The position numbers were made by a program, and so were the translations under genes. DNA of 64,000 nt from MGBC163016 sp910588905 (GTDB taxonomy: Bacteria; Actinomycetota; Coriobacteriia; Coriobacteriales; Eggerthellaceae), in contig CAPGDO010000005.1 of the NCBI GenBank assembly GCA_948616985.1, forward strand, positions 62,001-126,000, read 5' to 3'. The notes under the pieces are model-generated. The model had not been told where the DNA came from and searched no databases. It saw only the letters and a list, made by a program, of their open reading frames with translations. Positions 50,026 through 58,860 of the stretch are shown here, in pieces; within the stretch, counting starts at the first letter, position 1; every line of letters begins with the position of its first letter.

Positions 50026-51345
50026 ATGCAAACGAACTCCTTATTCCAAGAGATGGAAGATGCCAACCGCCTTGCGGCATCGCCTTTGGCGGTGCGCATG
50101 CGGCCAGAGACGCTGGATGACATCGTCGGCCAGGTAGAGGCCATCGGCCCTGATAGCTGGCTTCGCAGCGCCATCGAATCAGACACTCTGAGCTCGGTCA
50201 TCCTCTATGGCCCGGCTGGTACTGGGAAGACTTCCATCGCCCATGTCATCGCGAAGACCACCCACGCGCGGTTCGTAGAGGTGTCTGCCATCGGCGGCAC
50301 GGTGTCGGATCTGCGCCGGGAGATAGCCGAAGCGGATAAGCGCCTTTCCGCCTCAGGAGAGCGCACCATCCTCTTCGTGGATGAGATCCATCGGTTCAAT
50401 CGCAGCCAGCAGGATGCGCTGCTCCATGCCGTGGAGGACCGCACGGTCATCCTCATCGGAGCTACTACTGAGAACCCCTTCTTCGAAGTGAATTCCGCGC
50501 TCATCTCCCGTTCGCGCGTGGTGCAGCTGATCTCTCTTTCTGACGCGGAAGCGGAGGACCTCATCCGCCGGGCCGCCTTAGATGAGCGGGGCCTGGCTGG
50601 GGCGGTGCAGCTGGAAGACGATGCCGTCCATGCCATTGTCACGCTTTCCGGGGGTGATGGCAGGAATGCGCTCACCACCCTTGAGTTGGCTGCTGACCTT
50701 GCGAAGGCAACGGAGGAGGGCATCCTCACCCAAGCCATGGTGGCCAAGGCGAATCCGCATCGGAATATCCCTTATGACAAGAACAAGGATATGCACTATG
50801 ACGTCATATCCGCTTTCATCAAGTCCATGCGCGGTTCGGATCCAGATGCCGTGCTCTATTGGCTCGCACGCATGATCGAAGGGGGCGAAGACCCGAAGTT
50901 CATCGCCCGACGCATCTTCATCTGCGCGGCGGAGGACGTGGGCAATGCTGATCCACAAGCGCTGCTCATCGCTGAGGCCGCTTTCAAGGCGGCAGAGGTC
51001 ATCGGGTACCCCGAATGTCAGCTCATCTTGGCTCAGGCTGCCACCTATATTGCCCTGGCGCCGAAGTCGAACGCTGCCTGCGGCATCTTTGACGCACATG
51101 CTGAGGTGCGCAACGGTCCCGTTCGTTCGGTGCCCGACAATCTCCGCGACCGCCATAGGCCCGGTTCAGAGGATTATGGTGAATACAAGTATCCCCATAA
51201 CTACCCGGGCGGTTGGGTGGAGCAGCAGTATCTGCCTGATGGCCTGGAGAGGGGTTCGTTCTACCAGCCCAGTGAGCGCGGCTGGGAAGGCTATCGCACA
51301 GAAGCCACGAAACGGGACAGAGGAGGATCCGATGGAAGAGGCTGA
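50026..51345 (+). CDS. rarA: Replication-associated recombination protein A (RarA/MgsA)
   Basis: A AAA+ clamp-loader-like ATPase acting at stalled replication forks. The 439-residue protein has Walker A LYGPAGTGKTSIA, Walker B FVDEIHRFNRSQQD, sensor 1 LIGATTENPFFEVN, and the C-terminal tetramerisation region with NIPYDKNKDMHYD and APKSNAACGIF. The start ATG lies directly after a -10 box, with no ribosome site. The end overlaps a small acidic ORF. Confidence 0.95.
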   Translation: MQTNSLFQEMEDANRLAASPLAVRMRPETLDDIVGQVEAIGPDSWLRSAIESDTLSSVILYGPAGTGKTSIAHVIAKTTHARFVEVSAIGGTVSDLRREIAEADKRLSASGERTILFVDEIHRFNRSQQDALLHAVEDRTVILIGATTENPFFEVNSALISRSRVVQLISLSDAEAEDLIRRAALDERGLAGAVQLEDDAVHAIVTLSGGDGRNALTTLELAADLAKATEEGILTQAMVAKANPHRNIPYDKNKDMHYDVISAFIKSMRGSDPDAVLYWLARMIEGGEDPKFIARRIFICAAEDVGNADPQALLIAEAAFKAAEVIGYPECQLILAQAATYIALAPKSNAACGIFDAHAEVRNGPVRSVPDNLRDRHRPGSEDYGEYKYPHNYPGGWVEQQYLPDGLERGSFYQPSERGWEGYRTEATKRDRGGSDGRG

Positions 51346-51445
51346 CGAATTCAAGCGCCCTCCCAACGAGGACGATGACGGCTACGATCCCTATTCTGAC
51401 CGTCGGGAGGAAGAGCCTCGGTTCGAAGAGGATCCCTGGCGCTAG
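51332..51445 (+). CDS. 37-residue acidic protein
   Basis: A small ORF overlapping the end of rarA by 14 bases in another frame. It has an excellent AGGAGG 5 bases before its ATG. The product is rich in Asp/Glu/Arg (MEEADEFKRPPNEDDDGYDP, ending EEDPWR), probably disordered, and resembles no family I know. It stops 9 bases before the convergent nhaA stop. Translation is supported only by the ribosome site and coupling to rarA. Confidence 0.55.
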   Translation: MEEADEFKRPPNEDDDGYDPYSDRREEEPRFEEDPWR

Positions 51446-51454
51446 CAGAGGATG

Positions 51455-52915
51455 TCAGCGGGCATCCTTCCTCGCTTGGATGAGCAGCACTACGAACCCG
51501 AGGATGCCTGCCACCAGAGAGGCTAGTAGGATGGCCAGCTTCGCTTGGGTGATGAACAGCGCATCCGTGTAGGCGAGGTTCGCCACGAAGATGGCCATGG
51601 TGAACCCGACGCCACCTAGGATGGAGGCACCTAGCATGTGCTTCCAGGTGACGTTCTCAGGGAGTTTCGCTATCTTCAGCTTCACGCAAAGCCAGCTCAA
51701 GGCCATGATGCCCACGGGCTTGCCCAGCACCAATCCGAAGAAGACGCCCAGGACCACGTTGCTGGTGAGCAACCCTGTCACGTTGCTGCCCGCAAATGAG
51801 ACATCGGCGTTGGTGAGCGCGAACAAGGGCAAGATGAGGAAGTATACCCAGGGGTAGAGCTTGTGCTCAAGGCGCACGGCCGGCGGCACCACCTGACGAG
51901 AGACATTCGACAGGCTGGAAACGGTGTTCAGATACTTCTTCTGGGAGATGAGCGGTGCTTCCTCGTCGTGGTAGGTCTCTGCCAGTTGCACGCGCTCGTC
52001 TGACCAACGCAAGAAGTTCTTCATATGGATGCGGCTGCCGGAGGGGATGACGAAGGCGAGCAGCACTCCGGCGATGGTGGAATGGATGCCAGACATGAAG
52101 ACGCAGAACCAGAGCACGCAACCCAGCAGCATGTAGGGCACCAATGAGTACACGTGGGCCCGGTTGATCCCGATGAGGACGATGAGCACCAACAGGGCTG
52201 CTCCCAGCCAGAGGACATCAGGACTGCTCCCATAGAAGATGGCGATGACCAGGATGGCGATGATGTCGTCGGCTACAGCCAGGGTGGAGAGGAACACGCG
52301 AACCCCTCCCGGGACCCTGCTGCCCAGAAGCGCCAGGATGCCCAAGGCGAAGGCGATGTCCGTTGCCGTGGGAACGCCCCAGCCCCCGGCTGTCAAGGGA
52401 TCGCCTCCATTGAAGGCCAGATAGATCAAGATGGGGGCTGCTACGCCACCGAGGGCTCCCAAGATGGGCAGAGCCGCTTGACGGATATTCGTCAGCTCTC
52501 CCACCGTCATCTCGTACTTGATCTCAAGGCCTACCAGCAAGAAGAAGATAGCCATCAAGATGTCATTGATGATATGCGCAAGGGACATCTCTCCGTGGAA
52601 GCTGCCTACCCCTAGTATCACATGGATGTCCCAGATATCCAGGAAGCTCTGGTAGGCATCGGTGTTGGCGATGATGAGCGCTGCGATAGCAGCGAGCAGC
52701 ATTATGCCTGCGGCCCGGGTGGAGGAATGGGTGAAGCTGATGAGCTTCCGGATGCGTCGGTTGTGCCCCTGCACCTCGTCTATGTAGATGCCGTGAGGGT
52801 CTGGGTTAGCGGGAGTGGGGGGCGTGATGGGGCTTACCTCCCGCACCTCGCAGGCAGGTCCGCTCTCCTCAGTGCCCTTTGGCTGGGACGTCTGATCCAA
52901 GTCATCTGTGCTCAT
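51455..52915 (-). CDS. nhaA: Na+/H+ antiporter NhaA
   Basis: Exports Na+ in exchange for protons at the membrane. The 486-residue protein has about 12 helices, with the family motifs NDILMAIFFLLVGLEIKYEM, PTATDIAFALGILALLG, and the ion-binding Asp pair in LAVADDIIAILVIAIFY. An unusual hydrophilic N-terminus of about 55 residues precedes the first helix (VREVSPITPPTPANPDPHG). GGAG lies 5 bases before the ATG. It is divergent from hpf. Confidence 0.93.
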   Translation of the reverse strand: MSTDDLDQTSQPKGTEESGPACEVREVSPITPPTPANPDPHGIYIDEVQGHNRRIRKLISFTHSSTRAAGIMLLAAIAALIIANTDAYQSFLDIWDIHVILGVGSFHGEMSLAHIINDILMAIFFLLVGLEIKYEMTVGELTNIRQAALPILGALGGVAAPILIYLAFNGGDPLTAGGWGVPTATDIAFALGILALLGSRVPGGVRVFLSTLAVADDIIAILVIAIFYGSSPDVLWLGAALLVLIVLIGINRAHVYSLVPYMLLGCVLWFCVFMSGIHSTIAGVLLAFVIPSGSRIHMKNFLRWSDERVQLAETYHDEEAPLISQKKYLNTVSSLSNVSRQVVPPAVRLEHKLYPWVYFLILPLFALTNADVSFAGSNVTGLLTSNVVLGVFFGLVLGKPVGIMALSWLCVKLKIAKLPENVTWKHMLGASILGGVGFTMAIFVANLAYTDALFITQAKLAILLASLVAGILGFVVLLIQARKDAR

Positions 52916-53081
52916 ATCATCTCCATCTGCCTATAGCTTGGGATTGGATATTAGTGCACTGGGGAAATCTGACCGTTCGAATTATCGTTTTGTTATCGTT
53001 ACGCCAAGGCAAAGGCTCATCTGGGATGCATGCGCTATCCTTGGATAGGTATTATCCGAATCGAGAAAAGGTGGCGAAGAT

Positions 53082-53666
53082 ATGGATATCACCGTTTCCG
53101 GTCGTAAGATGCCCGTGAGCGATTCTCTGAGGAGCTATGCGGAAGACAAGATCGGCAAGACCGTGACCCAGCTCGAAGTAGGCGCCATTGCCTGTGAGAT
53201 CGTCCTCTATCGCGAGAAGAACAAGTCCATCCAGCATGCTGCTGTCTGCGAGGTCACGGTGATCATGCCGGGCCATGTGGCTCGTGTGGAGGAGAGCGAA
53301 GAGGATATGTTCGCTGCCATAGATGTGGCTGCAGCGAAGATAGCCCGTCAGCTGCGCAAATTCAAGACTCGCGTCCATGCCAAGCGCACCAAGAAGAACG
53401 AGAAAGCGGTGGAGTTCCAGCACGAGGATGCTCACTCGGAATCAGAGCTCGATCTGGACAAGCTCATGGAAGAGCTCTCTGAAGATGAGATCGTGCGTCG
53501 CAAGAAGATCACCTACACGCCCATGACCGAAGAGGAAGCCATGATCGAGATAGACCTCATCGGTCATGATTTCTTCGTCTACACCGATCGGGACTCAGGG
53601 GATGTCCACGTTCTCTATCGGCGTGGTGACGGCTCCTACGGTCTACTCACCCCAGACAACTCCTAA
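53082..53666 (+). CDS. hpf: Long-form ribosome hibernation promoting factor
   Basis: Dimerises idle 70S ribosomes in stationary phase. The 194-residue protein is the long form: an N-terminal HPF/YfiA domain (about 1-100; GRKMPVSDSLRSYAEDKIG), a charged linker, then the C-terminal dimerisation domain (VRRKKITYTPMTEEEAMIEI, LIGHDFFVYTD). AAGGTGG lies 7 bases before the ATG. GGATA-5-TATCC overlaps a TATTAT -10 at 53050. The end overlaps the convergent folC by 20 bases, and the terminator lies inside folC. Confidence 0.94.
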   Translation: MDITVSGRKMPVSDSLRSYAEDKIGKTVTQLEVGAIACEIVLYREKNKSIQHAAVCEVTVIMPGHVARVEESEEDMFAAIDVAAAKIARQLRKFKTRVHAKRTKKNEKAVEFQHEDAHSESELDLDKLMEELSEDEIVRRKKITYTPMTEEEAMIEIDLIGHDFFVYTDRDSGDVHVLYRRGDGSYGLLTPDNS

Positions 53667-54990
53667 GAGCCTGCTTCACATCCGCTATGGAATACAAGCT
53701 CCCGAAGGCCACGATAGGGCTTTCGGGAGCTGCTTCTTCTAAGGCGTGCTGTACGGCCTCCTCGGCTGTAGCGTAGGCGGTGACATCCGCCTCTGAATCC
53801 AGGACATTGATCCGGAAGGCCAGGTATCCCGCCTTCAGCGCCCGGGGGTTGCGCGGGGCATAGGTGAGGTAACGTGCGCCCTTCTGGATATGGGGCTTGA
53901 GGATCCCCTCCACATCCTTATCCTGGAGGACGCCAATCACATATACAGGCGGCTTCTTGGGCTTGAACTCCTCTAGGGTGCGCGCCAAGAGCTCCGCGCC
54001 GTCAGGGTTATGGGCCCCGTCGATGATCACCAAAGGCGTTCGGGACATCACCTCGAGCCTTCCTGGCCAAACGGCTTTCAATACCCCTTCCTTCACCGCC
54101 GTGGGGGGTATGTCCCATCCCCGTTCGCGAAGGGTGCGTGCGCCTTCGATGGCAAGGCAGGCGTTTTCGGGCTGATAGGAGCCCAGAAGACGGGTGGCGA
54201 ACCCTTCGCCCCGGTAGGCGAAGCCGCGGATGTCATAGCCGTTCAGTCCGATGGAGCAGATATCCTTCGCATGCACCACCGTGAGGGGGCTCTGCTCCTC
54301 TTCGCAGGTATCCTTGATGACCTCCTGGACCACTGGCTCTTGCTCGCAGGTGACGCAAGGGATGCCGTGCTTGATGATGCCCGCCTTCTCGGCGGTTATC
54401 TCATCCAGCGTGTCACCCAAGATGTCCGTATGGTCGAAGCCTATCCGCGTGATGATGCTGACCTCAGGGGTTATCACGTTGGTGGAATCCAGTCGCCCTC
54501 CCAGGCCCACCTCCATGATGCAGATATCGCATCGCTGCTGAGCGAAGTGCAGCAAGGCTACGGTGCACATCAGCTCGAATTCCGTGGGGTGCTCACCTGT
54601 AGCAGCTTCCACCATCTCAGCGGCTTCCTTCACCGCCAGGGTGCACCGGAGCAGGTCCTCACTGGCTATCTCGGAGTCATTCACGCGAATGCGCTCCTCG
54701 AAGCGCTCTATATAGGGGCTGGTGAAGAGCCCGGTGCGCAGGCCCGCTGCTTGGCAGATGGCATTCAAGTAGGCGCAGGTGGAACCCTTTCCGTTGGTCC
54801 CGGCTACATGGATGAATCTGAGCTGTTGCTCGGGGTTGCCCAGCTCATCCAGGAGGAGCCGCGTGCGCTCAAGGCCCAGGCTCACCTGTTGCCAGCGGGG
54901 TGCATTGATGTATGCAACGGGGTCGAACGTCATAGGTGACAAGGGTAGCATCTGATCGGGCATCGACACCGTGCATTCTTGAAATGACAT
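53647..54990 (-). CDS. folC: Folylpolyglutamate synthase / dihydrofolate synthase
   Basis: Adds glutamate to folates with ATP. The catalytic domain shows IHVAGTNGKGSTCAYLNAIC, FTSPYIERFEERIRV, MEVGLGGRLDSTNVI, RIGFDHTDILGDTL and KAGIIKHG, then VIIDGAHNPDGAE in the C-terminal domain. The family-like start is Met at 54933 (MTFDPVAYI), but no candidate has a ribosome site. ATG 54990 lies 5 bases after a TATGAT box and may start a leaderless mRNA, so I extend to it with caution. The end overlaps hpf. Confidence 0.9.
   Translation of the reverse strand: MSFQECTVSMPDQMLPLSPMTFDPVAYINAPRWQQVSLGLERTRLLLDELGNPEQQLRFIHVAGTNGKGSTCAYLNAICQAAGLRTGLFTSPYIERFEERIRVNDSEIASEDLLRCTLAVKEAAEMVEAATGEHPTEFELMCTVALLHFAQQRCDICIMEVGLGGRLDSTNVITPEVSIITRIGFDHTDILGDTLDEITAEKAGIIKHGIPCVTCEQEPVVQEVIKDTCEEEQSPLTVVHAKDICSIGLNGYDIRGFAYRGEGFATRLLGSYQPENACLAIEGARTLRERGWDIPPTAVKEGVLKAVWPGRLEVMSRTPLVIIDGAHNPDGAELLARTLEEFKPKKPPVYVIGVLQDKDVEGILKPHIQKGARYLTYAPRNPRALKAGYLAFRINVLDSEADVTAYATAEEAVQHALEEAAPESPIVAFGSLYSIADVKQALRSCLG
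53697..53731 (+). terminator. hpf terminator embedded in the folC coding region
   Basis: AGCTCCCGAA pairs with TTCGGGAGCT around a 15-base loop, and GCTTCTTCT follows. It lies about 30 bases past the hpf stop, inside the last codons of folC on the other strand. Confidence 0.6.
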
Positions 54991-54995
54991 CACAT

Positions 54996-55020
54996 ATCAT
55001 ATATGAGCATATATTCATGT
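54996..55020. promoter_or_regulatory. folC -10 box and ArsR/SmtB-like operator before copA
   Basis: ATATGAGCATATATTCATGT (55001-55020) has the ATGA-N-CA...ATTCAT layout of SmtB/ArsR-family sites. On the minus strand TATGAT (55001-54996) is the folC -10. TATACT at 55023-55028 is a possible copA -10. A metal-responsive repressor bound here could act on both genes. Confidence 0.5.
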
Positions 55021-55065
55021 GTTATACTCCGCAGTCAAGGATAATACAAGGCAAGCGAGGTTCGG

Positions 55066-57303
55066 ATGGAAGACGGTCGGGAACGGCAGACCTTGCGGTT
55101 GGCCATAGATGGCATGCATTGTGCCAACTGCGCTGCCAATATCGAGAAGCATTATCGGGAAACGCCGGGTGTTCTGGATGTAGCAGTGAACCTGGCGAAC
55201 AATACCGGCCAGGTCACCTTCGACCCGTCCCAGGCTTCAGTGGATGACATGCTCCGCGTCTTCGATGATCTCTCCTTCACTGCTGAGGTCATCCCTGAGA
55301 ACGCCCCCTTGGTGGATGAAGGGCGCCGAACCCGGGAAGCGGCTCGGGTCAAGCATGACGCATCCGTGTTCGCTCTCTCCTTGGCCCTCACGCTGCTCAT
55401 CGTCTGCTTGGGCATGGTACCTGGCTGGCACATGGGCCTCGGGAGCGCTCTGGCAGGCCTCTTCGTACCTGACCCCACCCATGTCCAAGCCATGTTCGTG
55501 GGCTCTCTGGTCCTGATGGCATTGACCATCCCCGTTCAGTTCGGCTGCGGTGCGCGCTTCTATAAGGGCGCCTTCGCCTCCCTCAAGAGCGGTAGCGCGA
55601 ACATGGACGTACTGGTGGCCTTGGGAACCTCCATCGCCTTCCTCTTCTCGCTCTACATCACCTTCCTGCCTGTCATCACCGGAGACTGGACGGGGCATGC
55701 GGCCATGGTCATCAATGAGGGGATGCCCTATTACGAGACCTGTGCCATGCTGATCACCTTCGTCTTGCTGGGCAAGATCTTGGAAACCCGGGCGAAGGGA
55801 GCCACCAATCAAGCCATCGAGGGGCTCATGAATCTGACACCGCCTACGGCCACGGTCCTGCGCGGAGGTCAGGCCGAAGAGGTGCCTCTGGCTCAAGTGA
55901 TGGCGAGGGATGAGGTGCTCGTGCATCCCGGCGAGAAGGTGCCGGTGGACGGCGTCGTGGTGGAAGGGTCGTCAGAGGTGGACGAATCCATGCTCACGGG
56001 AGAGCCGCTTCCTGTCCTCAAGGGGCCGGGAACAGAGGTGGTGGGTGGCACCGTGAACACCACTGGATCCCTCATCGTTCGGGCTCAGCGGGTGGGAGCT
56101 GATTCCACCCTGGCCCGCATCGTGCGGGCGGTGGAGGACGCCCAAGGGAGCAAAGCGCCCATCCAGCGGCTGGCAGACAAGATCGCGTCCATCTTCGTCC
56201 CGGTCATCCTCGGGGTGGCCCTGCTCACCTTCTGCCTGTGGGCATTCGTCGTCCCTGCACTGGTATCGAACGTACCGCTGCCCTGGGGCGAGGTGCTGGC
56301 CCAGGCCGTTCTGCCCGCCATCGCGGTCATCGTGGTGGCCTGTCCCTGTGCGCTCGGCCTGGCTACCCCCACGGCTCTCATGGTGGGCATGGGCAAAGGG
56401 GCTCAGTTGGGCATCCTCATCAAGGATGGCGAAGTGCTCGAGCGCCTGTGTCGGCTCACCGGCGCCGTCTTCGACAAGACAGGCACCATCACCCGGGGAG
56501 CACCCCAGGTGGTGAGCTGCACTGTGCCCGAAGGGTACCTGCCCTTGGCTGTGGCTTTGGAAGCGAAGAGCGAACATCCCCTGGCCCGGGCCGTGGTGGC
56601 CTACGGGGAAGCCCAGGGCATCTCCGAGCTGCCTCCTGTCCAGGGCTTCGAAGCCCAGGTGGGCGAAGGGGTGCGTGGTGTGGTGGCAGGTCATGAGGTC
56701 TTCGTGGGCTCCCGGGTCCTCGTGGACGGCAAGGATGTAGGGAGCTTCAAGTTCCGAGACGAACCCAAGCCGGATGCTGCCCACGCCATCGCCCAGCTGA
56801 CGGAGGCCCACGGGGTGAGCTGCTTCATGGTGACCGGAGACGCCCAAGCTACAGCAGAGGCAGTGGCAGCGGACGTGGGCATCCCTCAGGATCACATCTT
56901 CTCAGGGGTGAAGCCCATCCAGAAGGCCGCTATCGTAGAAGAGGTGAAGCAGGCGGCAGGAGAGAGCGTCATCGCCTTCGTGGGAGACGGCATCAACGAT
57001 GCCCCTGCTCTGGCGGCGGCGGATGTGGGTATCGCCATGGCTAGTGGGACCGATGTGGCCCTGGAGGCAGGCCAGGTGGTGCTCATGCACGATAGGCTCT
57101 TGGATATGGTCACAGCCCTGCGGCTCTCCAAGGCCACCATGCGCAAGATAAAGCAGAACCTGTTCTGGGCGCTCATCTACAACTGCATCATTATCCCCCT
57201 GGCGGCTGTGGGCATCCTGGCTCCTGCTCTGGCGGGAGCTGCCATGGCGCTTTCCAGCGTCACCGTCGTCTGCAATTCGCTCCTGCTCAAGCGCTTCTCA
57301 TGA
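55066..57303 (+). CDS. copA: Cu+-exporting P1B-type ATPase
   Basis: A 745-residue heavy-metal ATPase. One N-terminal metal-binding domain has GMHCANC (Cys19, Cys22). The transport site in the sixth helix is CPC (Cys426, Cys428; VACPCALGLATP). The phosphorylated Asp470 is in FDKTGTITRG, and SEHPLARAV holds the nucleotide site. The last two helices have YNCIIIPLAA and MALSSVTVVCNSLLL, which match the Cu+ P1B-1 pattern. GAGG precedes the ATG. No copper chaperone or CsoR gene is adjacent, and the promoter region has an ArsR/SmtB-like site. Confidence 0.94.
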   Translation: MEDGRERQTLRLAIDGMHCANCAANIEKHYRETPGVLDVAVNLANNTGQVTFDPSQASVDDMLRVFDDLSFTAEVIPENAPLVDEGRRTREAARVKHDASVFALSLALTLLIVCLGMVPGWHMGLGSALAGLFVPDPTHVQAMFVGSLVLMALTIPVQFGCGARFYKGAFASLKSGSANMDVLVALGTSIAFLFSLYITFLPVITGDWTGHAAMVINEGMPYYETCAMLITFVLLGKILETRAKGATNQAIEGLMNLTPPTATVLRGGQAEEVPLAQVMARDEVLVHPGEKVPVDGVVVEGSSEVDESMLTGEPLPVLKGPGTEVVGGTVNTTGSLIVRAQRVGADSTLARIVRAVEDAQGSKAPIQRLADKIASIFVPVILGVALLTFCLWAFVVPALVSNVPLPWGEVLAQAVLPAIAVIVVACPCALGLATPTALMVGMGKGAQLGILIKDGEVLERLCRLTGAVFDKTGTITRGAPQVVSCTVPEGYLPLAVALEAKSEHPLARAVVAYGEAQGISELPPVQGFEAQVGEGVRGVVAGHEVFVGSRVLVDGKDVGSFKFRDEPKPDAAHAIAQLTEAHGVSCFMVTGDAQATAEAVAADVGIPQDHIFSGVKPIQKAAIVEEVKQAAGESVIAFVGDGINDAPALAAADVGIAMASGTDVALEAGQVVLMHDRLLDMVTALRLSKATMRKIKQNLFWALIYNCIIIPLAAVGILAPALAGAAMALSSVTVVCNSLLLKRFS

Positions 57304-57390
57304 GCGTTGGGGACAAGGGCGGAAGAAGGGGCCTGCGGATTGTGGAATAATATCCTCACAGGGATCACCACATCCTGAGGAGGAGCATCT

Positions 57391-58782
57391 ATGAACTGTG
57401 CAGGCATCGTCTTGGCGGCCGGAGCCGGGACCCGCATGAGATCCAAGAAGCCGAAGGTCATCCACGAGATACTGGGGCGTCCGCTGGTGATGTGGCCCAT
57501 AGCGGCCCTCAAGGAGGCGGGCATCCAGGACGTCACCGTGGTGGTGGGGCCTGAGGATGACCGGGTGCAGGCAGTGGTCTCCGGTGAGGCGAATGTGGCC
57601 ATCCAACAGCAGAAGCTCGGAACGGCGGATGCTGCCAAGGCGGCCATGGAGACAGAGGCGCTCTCCGCTTTCGAAGGCAGCGTCGTCTTGGTCTACGGAG
57701 ACTGTCCCTTGCTCACCCCTGAGACCATCCACCACCTCATGGAAACCCGCATCCAGGAAGATGCCGCCGCTGTGGTGCTCACCTTCCGGATGGAGGACCC
57801 CTTCGGCTACGGGCGCATCATCCGTGAGGACTCCTTTGAGGCAGACCTTCCCCAAGGGCCGGTGGTGGCCATCGTGGAGCAGAAGGATGCCAGTCCCCAG
57901 GAGGCTCAGGTCTGCGAATGCAATTCCGGGTTCTACTGCTTCGATGCCGCCCAGCTGCGCAGCTGTCTCTCACAGGTGACCAATGACAATGCCCAAGGGG
58001 AGTACTACATAACGGATGTGGTGGCGCTTCTGCGCGAAGCGGGGGAGAAGGTCGTGGCGCTGACCACGGATGATCCCCAAGAATGCGCCGGGGTGAACTC
58101 CCGGGTGCAGCTGGCGGAAGCCACTCGCGCCATGCAGCAGCGCATCAATCGCGCCCATATGGAGGCAGGTGTCACTATGTTGGCACCGGACCTGGTCTGG
58201 ATCGGCCCGGACGTCACCCTTGAGAGGGATGTCACGCTCCTCCAGAATGTGACGCTCATGGGCTGCACGTCCGTGGGAGAGGACTCCGTCATCGGTCCGG
58301 ATACGCGCTTGGTGGATACCCACGTAGGACAGGGATGCGTTGTGGATGAGACCATCTCCTACGAGGCGCGGATAGACGATGGAGCCACCACGGGTCCGCG
58401 GGCTTATCTGCGGCCGGGGGCGCACCTCATGGAGGGAGCTAAGGCGGGCACCCATGTGGAGATCAAGAAATCCACCGTGGGTCCCGGCTCCAAGGTGCCG
58501 CACCTCTCCTACATAGGGGATACCACCATCGGCGAAGGGGTGAACATCGGTGCTGGTTCCATCACCTGCAATTACGATGGCAAGCAAAAGCATGCCACGG
58601 TCATCGGGGATGGCACGTTCATCGGCTCCGACACCATGATGGTGGCGCCGGTGAACATCGGAGCGAACGTGACCGTAGGGGCGGGTTCTGTCATCACGAA
58701 GGATGTTCCTGACGATGCCCTCGCAGTGGCGCGAGCCCGGGAGAGCGTGTATGACGGATGGACCTTGGCTCATCGGAAATGA
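57391..58782 (+). CDS. glmU: Bifunctional GlcNAc-1-P uridyltransferase / GlcN-1-P acetyltransferase
   Basis: Makes UDP-GlcNAc, the peptidoglycan precursor. The 463-residue protein has the N-terminal pyrophosphorylase motif LAAGAGTRMRSKKPKVIHEI, QQQKLGTADAA, VYGDCPLLTPE, then a C-terminal left-handed beta-helix of hexapeptide repeats. The acetyltransferase active site is YLRPGAHLMEGAKAGTHVE and GAGSITCNYDGKQKHAT. GAGGAGG precedes the ATG. TAATAT at 57348 may be a -10 box. It is followed by prs. Confidence 0.96.
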   Translation: MNCAGIVLAAGAGTRMRSKKPKVIHEILGRPLVMWPIAALKEAGIQDVTVVVGPEDDRVQAVVSGEANVAIQQQKLGTADAAKAAMETEALSAFEGSVVLVYGDCPLLTPETIHHLMETRIQEDAAAVVLTFRMEDPFGYGRIIREDSFEADLPQGPVVAIVEQKDASPQEAQVCECNSGFYCFDAAQLRSCLSQVTNDNAQGEYYITDVVALLREAGEKVVALTTDDPQECAGVNSRVQLAEATRAMQQRINRAHMEAGVTMLAPDLVWIGPDVTLERDVTLLQNVTLMGCTSVGEDSVIGPDTRLVDTHVGQGCVVDETISYEARIDDGATTGPRAYLRPGAHLMEGAKAGTHVEIKKSTVGPGSKVPHLSYIGDTTIGEGVNIGAGSITCNYDGKQKHATVIGDGTFIGSDTMMVAPVNIGANVTVGAGSVITKDVPDDALAVARARESVYDGWTLAHRK

Positions 58783-58797
58783 CAGCCCATTCAGCCC

Positions 58798-58824
58798 TTG
58801 GAGAGGGCGTTGAGCGAATACAAT
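58798..58824 (+). promoter_or_regulatory. Possible promoter of prs
   Basis: TTGGAG (58798-58803) and TACAAT (58819-58824) are 15 bases apart, about 40 bases before the prs ATG. Confidence 0.35.
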
Positions 58825-58860
58825 GAGGGCACTGCATAAATCACGAAAGGGAGCGCGAAG

